Below, in pieces: positions 1 through 8,622 of a stretch of 64,000 bases of DNA. Positions within the stretch are counted from its first letter, which is position 1, and each line of letters opens with the position of its first letter. The DNA is from Paenibacillus graminis. GTDB taxonomy: Bacteria > Bacillota > Bacilli > Paenibacillales > Paenibacillaceae. Location of the stretch: NCBI RefSeq assembly GCF_000758705.1, contig NZ_CP009287.1:4402001-4466000 (forward strand), given 5' to 3'. Under the pieces are notes generated by a model. The model was not told where the DNA came from. It searched no databases and saw nothing but the letters and a program-made list of their open reading frames with translations. Position numbers and translations under genes: made by a program.

Positions 1-413
1 TTGTCTTTCAATTCGTTGATTCCCAGTTCTCCTGCCACCTGTTCAAACTTCTGATGGGCCTCTCTCTTGGAAATACCGGTAATCGAGAGCGGAAGCAGCA
101 CATTTTCTTTGACCGTTAGGGTGTCCAGCAGGTTATATTCCTGAAAAATAAAGCCCAGATGCTTTTTGCGGAACTCTGCGAGCTCCTTCTCTTTCATCCC
201 TGTAAATTCCTTGCCTTCAATTTCAATCGTTCCCTGGCTTACCCGGTCAATGGAGGAAAGGACGTTCAGCAGGGTGGTTTTGCCCGAACCGGAAGCCCCC
301 ATGATGCCGACGAACTCGCCTTTGCTGACCTGAAGGTCGATTCCTTTCAGCACTTCCTGTCTATTGAATTTGTTGCCATACGTTTTATAAATTTTGTTCG
401 CTTCCAGAATCAT
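1..413 (-). CDS. BceA-type ABC transporter ATP-binding protein, partial
   Basis: This is the N-terminal 137 codons of an ABC ATPase, cut by the left edge of the window. The translation starts [16 protein letters not shown]. It carries a Walker A motif (GASGSGKTT, about residue 38) and the Q-loop stretch [18 protein letters not shown], which is typical of the BceA/YxdL/MacB group that powers peptide-antibiotic detoxification. Walker B and the signature motif would lie beyond the edge. The gene is on the same strand as, and downstream of, the BceR/BceS-like pair at 880-2570. That is the usual order regulator, sensor, ATPase, permease, so a BceB-type permease is expected just outside the window. 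Its upstream region holds an unusual repeat array. Confidence 0.9.
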   Translation of the reverse strand, partial: MILEANKIYKTYGNKFNRQEVLKGIDLQVSKGEFVGIMGASGSGKTTLLNVLSSIDRVSQGTIEIEGKEFTGMKEKELAEFRKKHLGFIFQEYNLLDTLTVKENVLLPLSITGISKREAHQKFEQVAGELGINELKD

Positions 414-620
414 GTGGTATTCACTCCTAAAATAATTTCGATCCCTCCCAAACCCTCCCTTAGCCAAGGGAGGGCCCCAAGGGCTCTGCCCTCTGGACAC
501 CCGGTTAAGTGCAATTAGCGTAGGCATTCAGACTGGCTGGACTTGGGAATGTGGGGAGTAGGATCGCTTGCCGTCCCTGCGGGACACGCTTAACTGCAGC
601 GGTACCTGGATACGGGGTAA

Positions 621-802
621 AGAATAAGATCAAAAGAATAAGATCAAAAGAGTAAGATCAAAACCCCTTGATCATCTGATGTTGTACTATGTCTGATCTC
701 TACAAACACTAAGATCAAAACATTGTGATCAAAACACTAAGATCAAAACACCAAGAGCAAAGACCCCTTGATCATCTGATGTTGCACTATGTCTGATCTC
801 TA
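621..802. repeat. Compound repeat: 14-bp units interleaved with a 39-bp direct repeat
   Basis: Three tandem 14-bp units (agaataagatcaaa type) lie at 621-662. Four more variants (acactaagatcaaa type) lie at 706-761. Each block is followed by a 39-bp unit starting ccccttgatcatctgatg, at 664-702 and 764-802. The two 39-bp copies differ at one base. The array fills the space between the sensor kinase gene and the ABC ATPase gene (414-879), where the ATPase promoter should be. Repeat units are rich in tgatc/gatca. It could be binding sites, a slippage product or spacer; the sequence alone does not decide. Confidence 0.9.
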
Positions 803-849
803 TAGTTCTATCATAAGCGGGTTGTGATATATTATCCTGCGTTTCCCCG

Positions 850-888
850 AACAAAATGAAAAGGCATGTGACATTGTTGTCACATGCC
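850..888 (-). terminator. Rho-independent terminator at the end of the sensor kinase gene
   Basis: A perfect 10-bp stem (ggcatgtgac / gtcacatgcc, 863-888) is followed on the minus strand by a T-rich tract. The upstream arm overlaps the last codons and stop of the kinase gene. It would separate the regulator pair from the ATPase transcript. Confidence 0.75.
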
Positions 889-1884
889 CGTAATGCGCAG
901 GAAGTCATTTTTACGCGGAAAGGTCAAGGTAAATGTAGTGCCTTCTCCAGGTATGGAATCTGCATGAATGCTAATAAGCAGCGGCTCCGCCACCTGTTTC
1001 GTCAGGTAGAGCCCCATGCCTGTGGCAGCTCCCTCTTGGCGGCCGATGGTAGAAGTGAAGCCTTTATCATATATCCGCGGTAAATCTTTGGGGTCAATTC
1101 CTCTTCCATGATCTTCAATGACCAGTACGGTGTGGCCCGCCGTTTCCCTGCTCTGGATGAGAATATCGGAGTTTTCACTGTATTTTACGGCATTCGTCAG
1201 CAGCTGCCTAAGAATAAACCCAAGCCATTTGCCATCCGTGAGTACCTCTTCCGCAGTAAGGTCAACGTCAAAACCAATTCCTTTGGGGATACACCAGGAT
1301 TTCAGCGCCTGAATCTCTCTGTTCAGTACGGGTTCAAGCCGGGTCATCTCGATATACAGATCGTTGCGCATGAACGGAATCCGTTTCTGATGAAGCTGCT
1401 GGTCCAGCAAATGATGAATCCGCAGCCATTCGTACATTAATTTCAGCTTCAGCGTTTCGTCCGTCAGCCGTTCGATCATCAGCTGCATGGCAGTAAGCGG
1501 AGTTTTGACCTCATGAATCCAGGACAACAGGTCGTCCTTCTCCTGTTCAAGCCGTTGGAAATTTACGGAGGATTCCCTTTTGTAACGTTCGGTTTGGGCA
1601 TTCACCGCTTCCTGCACCATCTTCTCAAACGGACTGTCCGCTTCTTTGAAGGTGCTCGGATCATAAACCTCATCCCAGGCTTCCATCCGTTGATAGAAAC
1701 GGGTCTCTTTATGGTATCTGAGAAACACAAAAGCTGTACATACCATCACATTCAGTCCGACAATGTACAATACGGGCAGAAACGGAATGGAAGAATCCAC
1801 ATAAGCCACGAACAAAAAAATGATCTGCAGCCCGCCAAGCAGGAGGAGCCAGCTCAACTTCTCCTCTATGTATTTCCTGATCAT
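880..1884 (-). CDS. BceS-like intramembrane-sensing histidine kinase
   Basis: This 334-residue sensor kinase has two closely spaced membrane segments (about 12-30 and 34-56) and almost no extracellular loop, the hallmark of BceS/intramembrane-sensing kinases. The phosphoacceptor H124 lies in SWIHEVKTPLTAM. The N box is QLLTNAVKYS and the G boxes are DHGRGI and GMGLYL. Kinases of this family do not sense the peptide antibiotic directly but read the activity of the partner BceAB transporter. Its ATG overlaps the stop of the upstream response regulator (ATGA), so the two are translationally coupled. The nearby BceA-type ATPase supports the assignment. The inducing antibiotic cannot be predicted. 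Confidence 0.9.
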   Translation of the reverse strand: MIRKYIEEKLSWLLLLGGLQIIFLFVAYVDSSIPFLPVLYIVGLNVMVCTAFVFLRYHKETRFYQRMEAWDEVYDPSTFKEADSPFEKMVQEAVNAQTERYKRESSVNFQRLEQEKDDLLSWIHEVKTPLTAMQLMIERLTDETLKLKLMYEWLRIHHLLDQQLHQKRIPFMRNDLYIEMTRLEPVLNREIQALKSWCIPKGIGFDVDLTAEEVLTDGKWLGFILRQLLTNAVKYSENSDILIQSRETAGHTVLVIEDHGRGIDPKDLPRIYDKGFTSTIGRQEGAATGMGLYLTKQVAEPLLISIHADSIPGEGTTFTLTFPRKNDFLRITGM

Positions 1885-2570
1885 AACAGCGCCTCTTCGG
1901 TCGCCATATAGCCTTGCCCCACCCTGGTTTCAATATATGCATCCAGACCCAGCGGCTCCAGCTTTTTACGCAGCCGGTTCACATTTACGGTCAGCGTGTT
2001 GTCGCTCACAAAATGCTCATTGTCCCACAGTTTTCTAATAAGTTCTTCGCGCTCAACTATCCGGTCTTTACTCTCCACCAGTATTTTGAGGATTAACATT
2101 TCATTCTTCGTCAGCAGAGCAGATCCGCGTTCGCTTGTTATCGTGTTCTTCACATATTCAATCGTTGCTCCACGCCATGTCTTCAGCTCGATCCGCTCGG
2201 TGCTGTAGTTATACACCCGGCGGAGCGTGGCCTGGATTTTGGCGATAAGCACTTCGAAATGGAACGGCTTCTGGATAAAGTCATCTGCTCCGAACTGCAT
2301 GGACATGACCATATCACTCGGGTGGTCACGGGAAGACAGGAAAATAATCGGCACATTGGAATGGGCGCGCAATATCCGGCACCAATGGAACCCGTCAAAC
2401 TGCGGCAGCTGGATATCTATAATGACCAGTTCAGGATTGACAGCCGTAAACTCCTGAAGGACCTTCCCGAAATCGGAAATGCCGTATACCTCATACGACC
2501 ATTGGGATAATCGCTCCTTAATCTCACCGAACAGGGTAACATCGTCCTCAATGAGCATAATTTTGAACAA
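1881..2570 (-). CDS. BceR-like OmpR-family response regulator
   Basis: The receiver domain (residues 1-115) has the acidic pair EDD at 8-10, phosphoacceptor D52 in VIIDIQLP and a conserved K in QKPF. It is followed by a winged-helix DNA-binding domain ending in the typical VGQGYMA. A longer frame with a GTG start exists, but the site GAGGTGG lies 5 nt before an in-frame TTG at 2570. That gives the family-typical start MFKIMLIEDD, so I chose the TTG. The gene pairs with the overlapping BceS-like kinase and probably activates the neighbouring BceAB-type transporter. Length (229 residues) is normal for the family. Confidence 0.9.
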   Translation of the reverse strand: MFKIMLIEDDVTLFGEIKERLSQWSYEVYGISDFGKVLQEFTAVNPELVIIDIQLPQFDGFHWCRILRAHSNVPIIFLSSRDHPSDMVMSMQFGADDFIQKPFHFEVLIAKIQATLRRVYNYSTERIELKTWRGATIEYVKNTITSERGSALLTKNEMLILKILVESKDRIVEREELIRKLWDNEHFVSDNTLTVNVNRLRKKLEPLGLDAYIETRVGQGYMATEEALL

Positions 2571-2691
2571 AAAGCCCACCTCGTTTCAAATCTGTGTAAC
2601 GCAGTATGTAATCCAGGGTTATTTTATCATAGAAGCTGCAGCTTGGGTTAGGCCTCCTTGCTTCAACATGGAGGAGTGTGTCCACGAGCAC

Positions 2692-2719
2692 AAAAAAAAG
2701 GCCCTGTTGAGAGCCCTTG
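2692..2719 (-). terminator. Weak terminator downstream of small membrane protein gene
   Basis: On the minus strand an imperfect AAGG...CCTT hairpin is followed by a run of eight T. The stem is short and mismatched, so termination here is likely but weakly supported. Confidence 0.35.
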
Positions 2720-2730
2720 CTGATTCGCAC

Positions 2731-3069
2731 TTATCCAATTTGCTGCTGCGGTCCCCGTTGTTCTGCCAGGGAGTTCAGTACCTCTACGGTCATATCACGG
2801 CCCCCCTTGAAATTGGTAATCAGCGCCCCAATAGTATATATTGGCCCCCACGGTATGCCCCACCAACCGAACAAAACGCTAATTAGAGTGAATCTCAATC
2901 CTGTGCCCACTGAACCCATTCCTGGCGCTATGTAATATATTGCCGAGCTTCTCCGGAAGGTCATAATAAGGATGGAGATACAGAAAGTATATACGACAAA
3001 TTTGCCGCCTTGTCCTACTTCCTGCTCCAGCGTTTCCCATGTTAACCCTTCCAGACCCTTAATCTTCAT
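2731..3069 (-). CDS. Small membrane protein, unknown function
   Basis: A 112-residue protein starting MKIKGLEGLTWETL. The start is set by GGAGGG nine bases upstream; an upstream in-frame extension looks untranslated. A short polar N-terminus leads into one hydrophobic segment (about 25-42), a Gly-rich loop, and a second hydrophobic stretch with WWGIPWGPIYTIGAL. The polar tail ends EQRGPQQQIG. I do not recognise the family. It is a monocistronic gene divergent from the LtaS-type gene at 3260, with about 190 bp between them. Confidence 0.75.
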   Translation of the reverse strand: MKIKGLEGLTWETLEQEVGQGGKFVVYTFCISILIMTFRRSSAIYYIAPGMGSVGTGLRFTLISVLFGWWGIPWGPIYTIGALITNFKGGRDMTVEVLNSLAEQRGPQQQIG

Positions 3070-3195
3070 CCTGTAATTCCCTCCGTATGTATATGTATTG
3101 TTGCCATATGCTTGTGCAAAGTGATTGTAACATATGTTCCACATTATGTAATCGAACAATAGCACCTATTTTGCAAAATCTGGTTCTCTATCTAG

Positions 3196-3225
3196 TTGAT
3201 TTTGAGCGCTTTCATGTAATAGAAT
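3196..3225 (+). promoter_or_regulatory. Probable sigma-A promoter with cre-like site for the LtaS-type gene
   Basis: TTGATT (3196-3201) and TAGAAT (3220-3225) are 18 bp apart. On the minus strand 3201-3214 reads TGAAAGCGCTCAAA, which matches the core of the CcpA cre consensus (TGWAARCGYTWNCW) at 12 of 14 positions. The site falls inside the promoter spacer, a position that would repress. Assigned by eye only. Confidence 0.4.
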
Positions 3226-3259
3226 GAACTAATTATATAGAAAAGGATGCGCATAGGAA

Positions 3260-5134
3260 ATGCGGTTGAAGGAACCACGCACACTCAGCAAAAGATCCAT
3301 ACTTTTTTTCTCATTAATCATGCTTGCGAAAAGCTATTTTGCCTGGTATTACTTGTTCGAAGATGGTCCTACCTGGACAACATGGCTGAAAGAAATCCCA
3401 TTCGTGCTGCTGATATTCTGCCTGATTGAATGGTTTGCCACGAAACGGAAGATTGCCATCTACATGTTTGTCAATTTGTTGATTACGGTTTTGTTTTTCT
3501 CTTTGATTGTCTATCACAATCATTTTGGTATTATTGCCACTTCCCAGGTAATCGGTCAGGCCAAACAGGTTGGAGCCGTGAAGAAAAGCATTTTTTCGGT
3601 GCTCCACCCGCAGTATATGCTGATTTTTCTGGATATCATTATTATTAGCCTGGTGATGTTCAGCCGGAAGAAAGCCGTCGCCTGGAAAAAAGCCATGTCT
3701 CGCCGGAGCAACCGCAAAGCGGTCGCTGCCCTGTTCTGCATTTCCCTAATCATTTGTATGATGAATATTTTTCCGAATCAGGCTAGTATGAATGAAACGA
3801 TTCAGGCCGAGCAAATGGGAATTCTTAATTATGAAGCCTACGCCCTGCTTGCAGAGCATAAGGAAGAGCAAATTGAACTCTCCCAAATCACACAATCCGC
3901 CATCGATCAAAAAAAGGGTATCCAGGCGCAATCCAACCCGGCCCTATTCGGTGCCGCCAAGGGAAAGAATCTGATCATCATTCAGATGGAGTCTTTTCAG
4001 AATTTCCTGATTAATCTGTCCATTGACGGGCAAGAGATTACACCTAATATGAACAAGCTGGCCGCAGGAAACTTTTACTTTCCGCGTTTTTACCAGCAGG
4101 TCGGGCAAGGCAATACCTCAGATGCGGAATTTATTGTGAACACTTCCTTCTATGTTCCGCCGGATGGACCGGCTACCGATATCTATGCTACCAAGGAGCT
4201 TCCCAGCTTGCCCAAGCTGCTCCAGGCGAATGGGTACGACACGGCAACGTTTCATACCAATGAGGTTGACTTCTGGAACCGTGGAGACCTGTACAAAGCC
4301 TTGGGTTTTGACCGCTACTATGACAAGGCCTTTTTTGGTGAAGACGACACGGTATTCTACGGGGCTTCTGATGAAATTCTGTATAAGAAGACCTCCGCAG
4401 AGCTGGCGAGAATGGACCTGAGCAGCCAGCCGTTCTATTCCCATGTGATTTCGATGTCATCGCATAATCCATTCACCATCCCTGAAAATAAATACAAAAT
4501 GACTCTGCCGGAACGTTTCGAAGGAACGCTTGTCGGGAATTACATTCGCGCCCAGAATTACGCAGATTATGCGCTTGGCCAGTTTATCGATGAGCTCAAG
4601 CAGAATGGTGTATGGGATAACAGCTTAATCATGTTGTATGGCGATCACCGGGGGCTTCCTATCTTCTCGCTCAAGGAAGAGGATAAGGTCTTATTGGAGG
4701 AAATTCTGAATCATGAATATACGGAACGCGATTTGATTAATATCCCGCTGATCATCGCCTCTCCGGGAATAACGGCGTCAAGCGTGAAGGAACAACTAGG
4801 CGGACAGGTAGATATTTTACCAACAGTATCCAATCTATTAGGGGTATCCCTTGCCGGCCATATTCATTTCGGACAGGATCTCTTGAATCAATCTTCTTAT
4901 AACCTGCTTCCACAGCGCTATTATTTGCCAACAGGCTCATTTGTAAATAACGAAGAGCTCTTTCTGTCTGGCAGCGGGTTCGAGGATGGCCAGCATTATA
5001 CGTTATCCGGCGATGGCACTGGGCCCCTGCAGGCTACAGAAGATGAATTCAACCGTGCCCTGGAGCTGCTCCACCTGTCTGACAGCTATGTAACTCAATT
5101 GCCTGACAGAGAAGTTAAAGACGAAGAAAATTAA
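3260..5134 (+). CDS. LtaS-family lipoteichoic acid synthase / phosphoglycerol transferase
   Basis: A 624-residue membrane sulfatase-fold enzyme. Five hydrophobic segments (within about 12-170) are followed by an extracellular sulfatase domain from about 235. Visible catalytic elements are E244 in IIIQMESFQ, the nucleophile T286 in QGNTSDAEF (the LtaS Thr that takes the glycerol phosphate) and LYGDHRG near residue 459, which supplies further metal ligands. LtaS enzymes polymerise glycerol phosphate from phosphatidylglycerol onto a glycolipid anchor outside the cell. Bacilli often carry several paralogs (LtaS, YfnI, YqgS, YvgJ), so the exact paralog is undecided. The gene is transcribed alone with its own terminator. 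The C-terminal tail is charged. Confidence 0.92.
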   Translation: MRLKEPRTLSKRSILFFSLIMLAKSYFAWYYLFEDGPTWTTWLKEIPFVLLIFCLIEWFATKRKIAIYMFVNLLITVLFFSLIVYHNHFGIIATSQVIGQAKQVGAVKKSIFSVLHPQYMLIFLDIIIISLVMFSRKKAVAWKKAMSRRSNRKAVAALFCISLIICMMNIFPNQASMNETIQAEQMGILNYEAYALLAEHKEEQIELSQITQSAIDQKKGIQAQSNPALFGAAKGKNLIIIQMESFQNFLINLSIDGQEITPNMNKLAAGNFYFPRFYQQVGQGNTSDAEFIVNTSFYVPPDGPATDIYATKELPSLPKLLQANGYDTATFHTNEVDFWNRGDLYKALGFDRYYDKAFFGEDDTVFYGASDEILYKKTSAELARMDLSSQPFYSHVISMSSHNPFTIPENKYKMTLPERFEGTLVGNYIRAQNYADYALGQFIDELKQNGVWDNSLIMLYGDHRGLPIFSLKEEDKVLLEEILNHEYTERDLINIPLIIASPGITASSVKEQLGGQVDILPTVSNLLGVSLAGHIHFGQDLLNQSSYNLLPQRYYLPTGSFVNNEELFLSGSGFEDGQHYTLSGDGTGPLQATEDEFNRALELLHLSDSYVTQLPDREVKDEEN

Positions 5135-5176
5135 CTCTCTTTTTCAGCAAGTACCAGCATACTTAGATTTCCGAAT

Positions 5177-5204
5177 CCCACTTCGTAATCGAGGTGGGTT
5201 TTTT
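5177..5204 (+). terminator. Terminator after the LtaS-type gene
   Basis: A 9-bp stem cccacttcg/cgaggtggg with loop taat and one G-U pair is followed by six T. Confidence 0.85.
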
Positions 5205-5344
5205 ATGGCCAGAATAATACCTCTATATTTGTAAATATAACAAATAATTCAATAAATATATTCTAAGTGGTAGATTTGCCGCAAAAAAAGGAATAGAATA
5301 AGTTTGGGAATATTTTCCTAAATAAAACTTGGAGGTGTTTGGTT

Positions 5345-6676
5345 ATGCGAAAGTCCATTTCCGTTATCTCTACACTGGCCGTCACTATGCTGTTTTCGTC
5401 GCAATTAGCATTTGCAGAGGAAGCCGAGCTTCCAGCCAACAACATTCTTCCGCCAACCGAAAGTCAAGAAATTGCACAGAAAGCTGATATTACAGTTATT
5501 GATTTGTTGGACAAGTCCATTCCAGGAGATGAGGGACAAAAGTCAACACTATCCCAGCAAGCGGCGGCACTCCTGCCTCCCCAGCTGCAAGCAGCCCACA
5601 ATTACAATTTCTCGCCGCGTGATTTCGGTACTTCCGTCGTACAAACGAGCGATGGCGGTTACGTGTTTGTCGGCTCAACCACCGTTAATGGAAATGACGA
5701 TATCCTGTTTGCCAAAACGGATGCCTCCCAAACGCTTCAATGGGCCTACACATACGGAGGTACGGGAGCCGAATCCGGTGTAGAGGTGCGGGTAGCCAGC
5801 GATGGCGGTTATATGATTGCCGGGACAAGCAATGCCAGCGGCTCTTCAGATGTCATTCTGATCAAGACAGATGCAAGCGGTACAGTTCAATGGTCGAAGA
5901 CCTACGGAGGGCCAGCCAAGGAAGAGGCCCAGGCTATGGAGCTTGGCACTGACGGTGGATATATCGTTGCCGGTACCAAGGAAAGCAGCAGCAATTCCAA
6001 CGACGCTTATATGCTGAAGGTAGATGCTAACGGCGGGATCCAGTGGACCCGGACTTTCGGCAAGGATAACCTTGAGGACCGTTTTTACGGGGTGGCAGTG
6101 ACACCGGATGGCGGTTATGTAGCGGTCGGCTATAAAACGGTCTCCGAAATCATTAATCCAGGAACGGCTCAACGGATGTATGGCTTAATGGTAAAAGTAA
6201 ATGGAAGCGGTAACACCGTATTTGAATCCACGTTGGACCGCTATTCCATGCTGAACGGCGTTGCTGCAACATCAAACGGTTATGTGGCAGCCGGGGCCAT
6301 CAATAATATTGATCTACCCAATAATACTCAAGTTTACAATATCTTTGTAACCAAAGTTGGTACGTCCGGCAGTCAAAGCTGGAGCCGGCAGTTCCATGCG
6401 ACCAATGGCGATTTTGGCAACGACATCAAGCTTGCGAAGGATGGTAACTTTATAGTGACAGGGTTTACTACTCCTGCAGTGTCCAAAGAAGATCTGTTGA
6501 TGTTGAAAATTGACGGCTCTGGAAATGCGTTATGGTCCAATACCTACAGTTTTGGCGACACTGGTGAAATAGGCAGAAGCGTCGCAGCTACCAGTGATGG
6601 CGGCTATGTCGTTGCAGGTTCGTATCTATCGAACAGCGATTATGACGTCCTTCTGCTTAAGTTTGGCAGTGATTGA
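5345..6676 (+). CDS. Secreted DGGY-repeat protein, predicted beta-propeller
   Basis: A 443-residue exported protein. The N-terminus MRKSISVISTLAVTMLFSS...AFA-EEAE is a clear signal peptide. The start is the ATG ten bases after GGAGG. From about residue 95 the chain is made of repeats of roughly 45-55 residues with the pattern GxSxxxxxDGGYVxxGxT...DxxxxKxDxxGxxxWxxTxGG. At least seven are recognisable, the number expected for a bladed propeller similar to delta-60/WD40-like surface proteins. No cell-wall anchor or lipobox is visible, so it should be released. No catalytic motif is seen; binding to polysaccharide or protein is possible but not shown. Single-gene unit with terminator at 6717. 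Confidence 0.8.
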   Translation: MRKSISVISTLAVTMLFSSQLAFAEEAELPANNILPPTESQEIAQKADITVIDLLDKSIPGDEGQKSTLSQQAAALLPPQLQAAHNYNFSPRDFGTSVVQTSDGGYVFVGSTTVNGNDDILFAKTDASQTLQWAYTYGGTGAESGVEVRVASDGGYMIAGTSNASGSSDVILIKTDASGTVQWSKTYGGPAKEEAQAMELGTDGGYIVAGTKESSSNSNDAYMLKVDANGGIQWTRTFGKDNLEDRFYGVAVTPDGGYVAVGYKTVSEIINPGTAQRMYGLMVKVNGSGNTVFESTLDRYSMLNGVAATSNGYVAAGAINNIDLPNNTQVYNIFVTKVGTSGSQSWSRQFHATNGDFGNDIKLAKDGNFIVTGFTTPAVSKEDLLMLKIDGSGNALWSNTYSFGDTGEIGRSVAATSDGGYVVAGSYLSNSDYDVLLLKFGSD

Positions 6677-6716
6677 CCTTATGAAGCTTAACTGAATAGG
6701 GCAAAAGATTTTGAGG

Positions 6717-6750
6717 GTCCCTCTCACAAAAATAATAGTGAGAGGGACTC
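6717..6750. terminator. Perfect 11-bp stem-loop after the DGGY-repeat gene
   Basis: The arms gtccctctcac and gtgagagggac (6717-6748) are perfect inverted repeats with a 10-nt A-rich loop. Only a short T run follows, so this is a strong stem but a modest intrinsic terminator. Confidence 0.65.
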
Positions 6751-6887
6751 TTACTGTTATCTGATATAACATGTGAACACGAAGAACCGGAAAAGCGATC
6801 CGATACACAGTTTCTAGGCACTTAACCCTGCCAGTTGAATAGAATATCCCGATTAGACCAAATCAAGGGATAAGTGGGGATAACCTT

Positions 6888-7697
6888 ATGGAATATTGGA
6901 TTAAAGCAGAGCCGGATGTAAACGTGTATGTCAATGATATCAATCCGCTGGGCAGGAAGACCATTTTGTTCATCCATGGCTGGCCCGCTAACCATAAGAT
7001 GTTTGAATATCAGTACAATCATCTGGTGCCCCTCGGGTATCGCTGTATCGGAATGGACATGCGGGGATTCGGCAATTCGGATAAACCACTGGGCGGATAC
7101 GACTACAACCGCCTAGCTGATGACATCCGGTGTGTAATTGAAGCTATGAGACTTAGGGATATCACATTGGGAGGGCATTCTACCGGCGGTGCTGTAACGA
7201 TCCGGTATATGGCCCGCCACAACGGATATGGAGTTTCCAAGCTGGCGTTGTTTGCCTCGGCAGCTCCCAGTCTGATCCAGCGGCCGGGCTTCCCCTATGG
7301 CTCCACAAGAGAAACTGTAGAACAGATCATCCAGGCGACCTACCGGGATCGGCCCAAGATGCTCCGCGACTTCGGAGAACTGTTTTTCTATCAAAAGGTT
7401 TCGGAACCCTTCTCGGACTGGTTCTTCCAGCTGGGGCTGCAGGCGGCAAGCTGGTCCACAATAGCGGTCTCCAAAGCTTGGCTCGCCGAAGAATTATTTC
7501 ATGATCTTGCCAAAGTGCAGGTTCCCACATTGATTCTTCATGGAATCCATGATCAGGTTTGTTTATACCCTTTGGCTGTGGCACAACATCAAGGCATACG
7601 GAATTCTGTGCTTGTGCCATTTGAGAACAGCGGGCACGGATTGTTCTATGACGAACGTGAGAAATTCAACAGGGAGCTGTCCAGGTTTGTCGGGTAG
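6888..7697 (+). CDS. Alpha/beta hydrolase
   Basis: A 269-residue protein of the alpha/beta hydrolase fold, of the non-haem haloperoxidase/esterase type. The oxyanion-hole motif HGWP is at 30-33. The nucleophile elbow GHSTGG carries S98. The acid is probably D in HGIHDQVC (about 221) and the base H in NSGHGLF (about 249). There is no signal peptide, so it is cytoplasmic. The substrate cannot be told from sequence. It stands alone, and its stop lies one base from the stop of the convergent SDR gene, so there is no room for a terminator between them. Confidence 0.85.
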   Translation: MEYWIKAEPDVNVYVNDINPLGRKTILFIHGWPANHKMFEYQYNHLVPLGYRCIGMDMRGFGNSDKPLGGYDYNRLADDIRCVIEAMRLRDITLGGHSTGGAVTIRYMARHNGYGVSKLALFASAAPSLIQRPGFPYGSTRETVEQIIQATYRDRPKMLRDFGELFFYQKVSEPFSDWFFQLGLQAASWSTIAVSKAWLAEELFHDLAKVQVPTLILHGIHDQVCLYPLAVAQHQGIRNSVLVPFENSGHGLFYDEREKFNRELSRFVG

Positions 7698-7698
7698 T

Positions 7699-8439
7699 TT
7701 ACGGCTGAACCGTCGGTCTAATCACTATTTCATTGACTCCGGTATCCTCCGGCTGATTAACGGCGTAGAGAATCGCATCAGCGATCCGGGAGGACGAAAT
7801 GCTCAGCGCGCTGAAATGGCCGGCCATTGCTTGTACTTCAGGGCTTTTCACCGTATTTACCAGCTCCGACTCCGTAATCCCCGGAGAAATGATAGTGCTG
7901 CGGATACGCGAAGTCGGAGATTCCTCCTGGCGCAGCCCTTCCGATATAGCTCTGACAGCGAACTTAGTAGCACTGTAGACAGACGATGCCGGACTGACCT
8001 CATGTCCGGCCACCGAAGCGATGTTGATAATATGCCCTCCCTGCTGCTCCCTCATGGTTGGCAGAACGGCAGCAATTCCATACAGGACGCCTTTTATGTT
8101 CACGTCAATCATTTGCTCCCATTCGGCTATTCTTAATTCACTAAGCCGGGATACCGGCATGACTCCAGCATTGTTAACCAGCACATCGATCCGGCCATAC
8201 CGGGCCAGCGCATACTGGGCCAGCTTCTGTACCTCCACCGAAGAAGCCACATCCGCCTGAAAAGCTGCGGCTACGCCGCCTTCTTCCGTAATCTCCTGCA
8301 CAATCGCCTGCAGCTTTTCTGCTCTTCGGGCAGCCAATACTACTTTGGCTCCTTTTTGGGCCAATAATCTGGCAGCAGCTTCTCCGATTCCACTGGACGC
8401 ACCTGTAATAATCACTACTTTGGCATCGACGTTATTCAC
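7699..8439 (-). CDS. SDR-family NAD(P)-dependent oxidoreductase
   Basis: A 246-residue classical short-chain dehydrogenase. The cofactor motif TGASSGIG is at about 13-20, NNAGVM follows strand 4, the catalytic S is in IINIASVAG and the YSATK motif supplies Y and K. An Arg pair after beta-2 (AARRAEKL) suggests NADP preference. The start is GTG with AGGAGTGGAG upstream. It is divergent from the TetR gene at 8623 with an inverted repeat between them, so the TetR protein probably controls it. The substrate is unknown. Confidence 0.88.
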   Translation of the reverse strand: MNNVDAKVVIITGASSGIGEAAARLLAQKGAKVVLAARRAEKLQAIVQEITEEGGVAAAFQADVASSVEVQKLAQYALARYGRIDVLVNNAGVMPVSRLSELRIAEWEQMIDVNIKGVLYGIAAVLPTMREQQGGHIINIASVAGHEVSPASSVYSATKFAVRAISEGLRQEESPTSRIRSTIISPGITESELVNTVKSPEVQAMAGHFSALSISSSRIADAILYAVNQPEDTGVNEIVIRPTVQP

Positions 8440-8460
8440 TGCGCTCCACTCCTCAATATA

Positions 8461-8522
8461 TAATGATAACTACGCCTGTACTCAACAGTTGTTGATTCTT
8501 TGACGTTCGTTGATTATCATTA
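8461..8522. promoter_or_regulatory. Candidate operator region between SDR and TetR genes
   Basis: TAATGATAA (8461-8469) and its exact inverse TTATCATTA (8514-8522) flank a near-palindrome caacagttgttg (8483-8494). The spacing and position between divergent SDR and TetR genes fit a TetR-family operator. Which of the two symmetries is bound is not decidable. Confidence 0.45.
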
Positions 8523-8622
8523 TAAAGAGGCCGGGAGGCAATACAATCGCTAATCCGGCGGCTAATGTGGCATACACAACAACTGGCATGAAACTGTTCA
8601 GTAACTGAGGGGGCAAGGGAGC

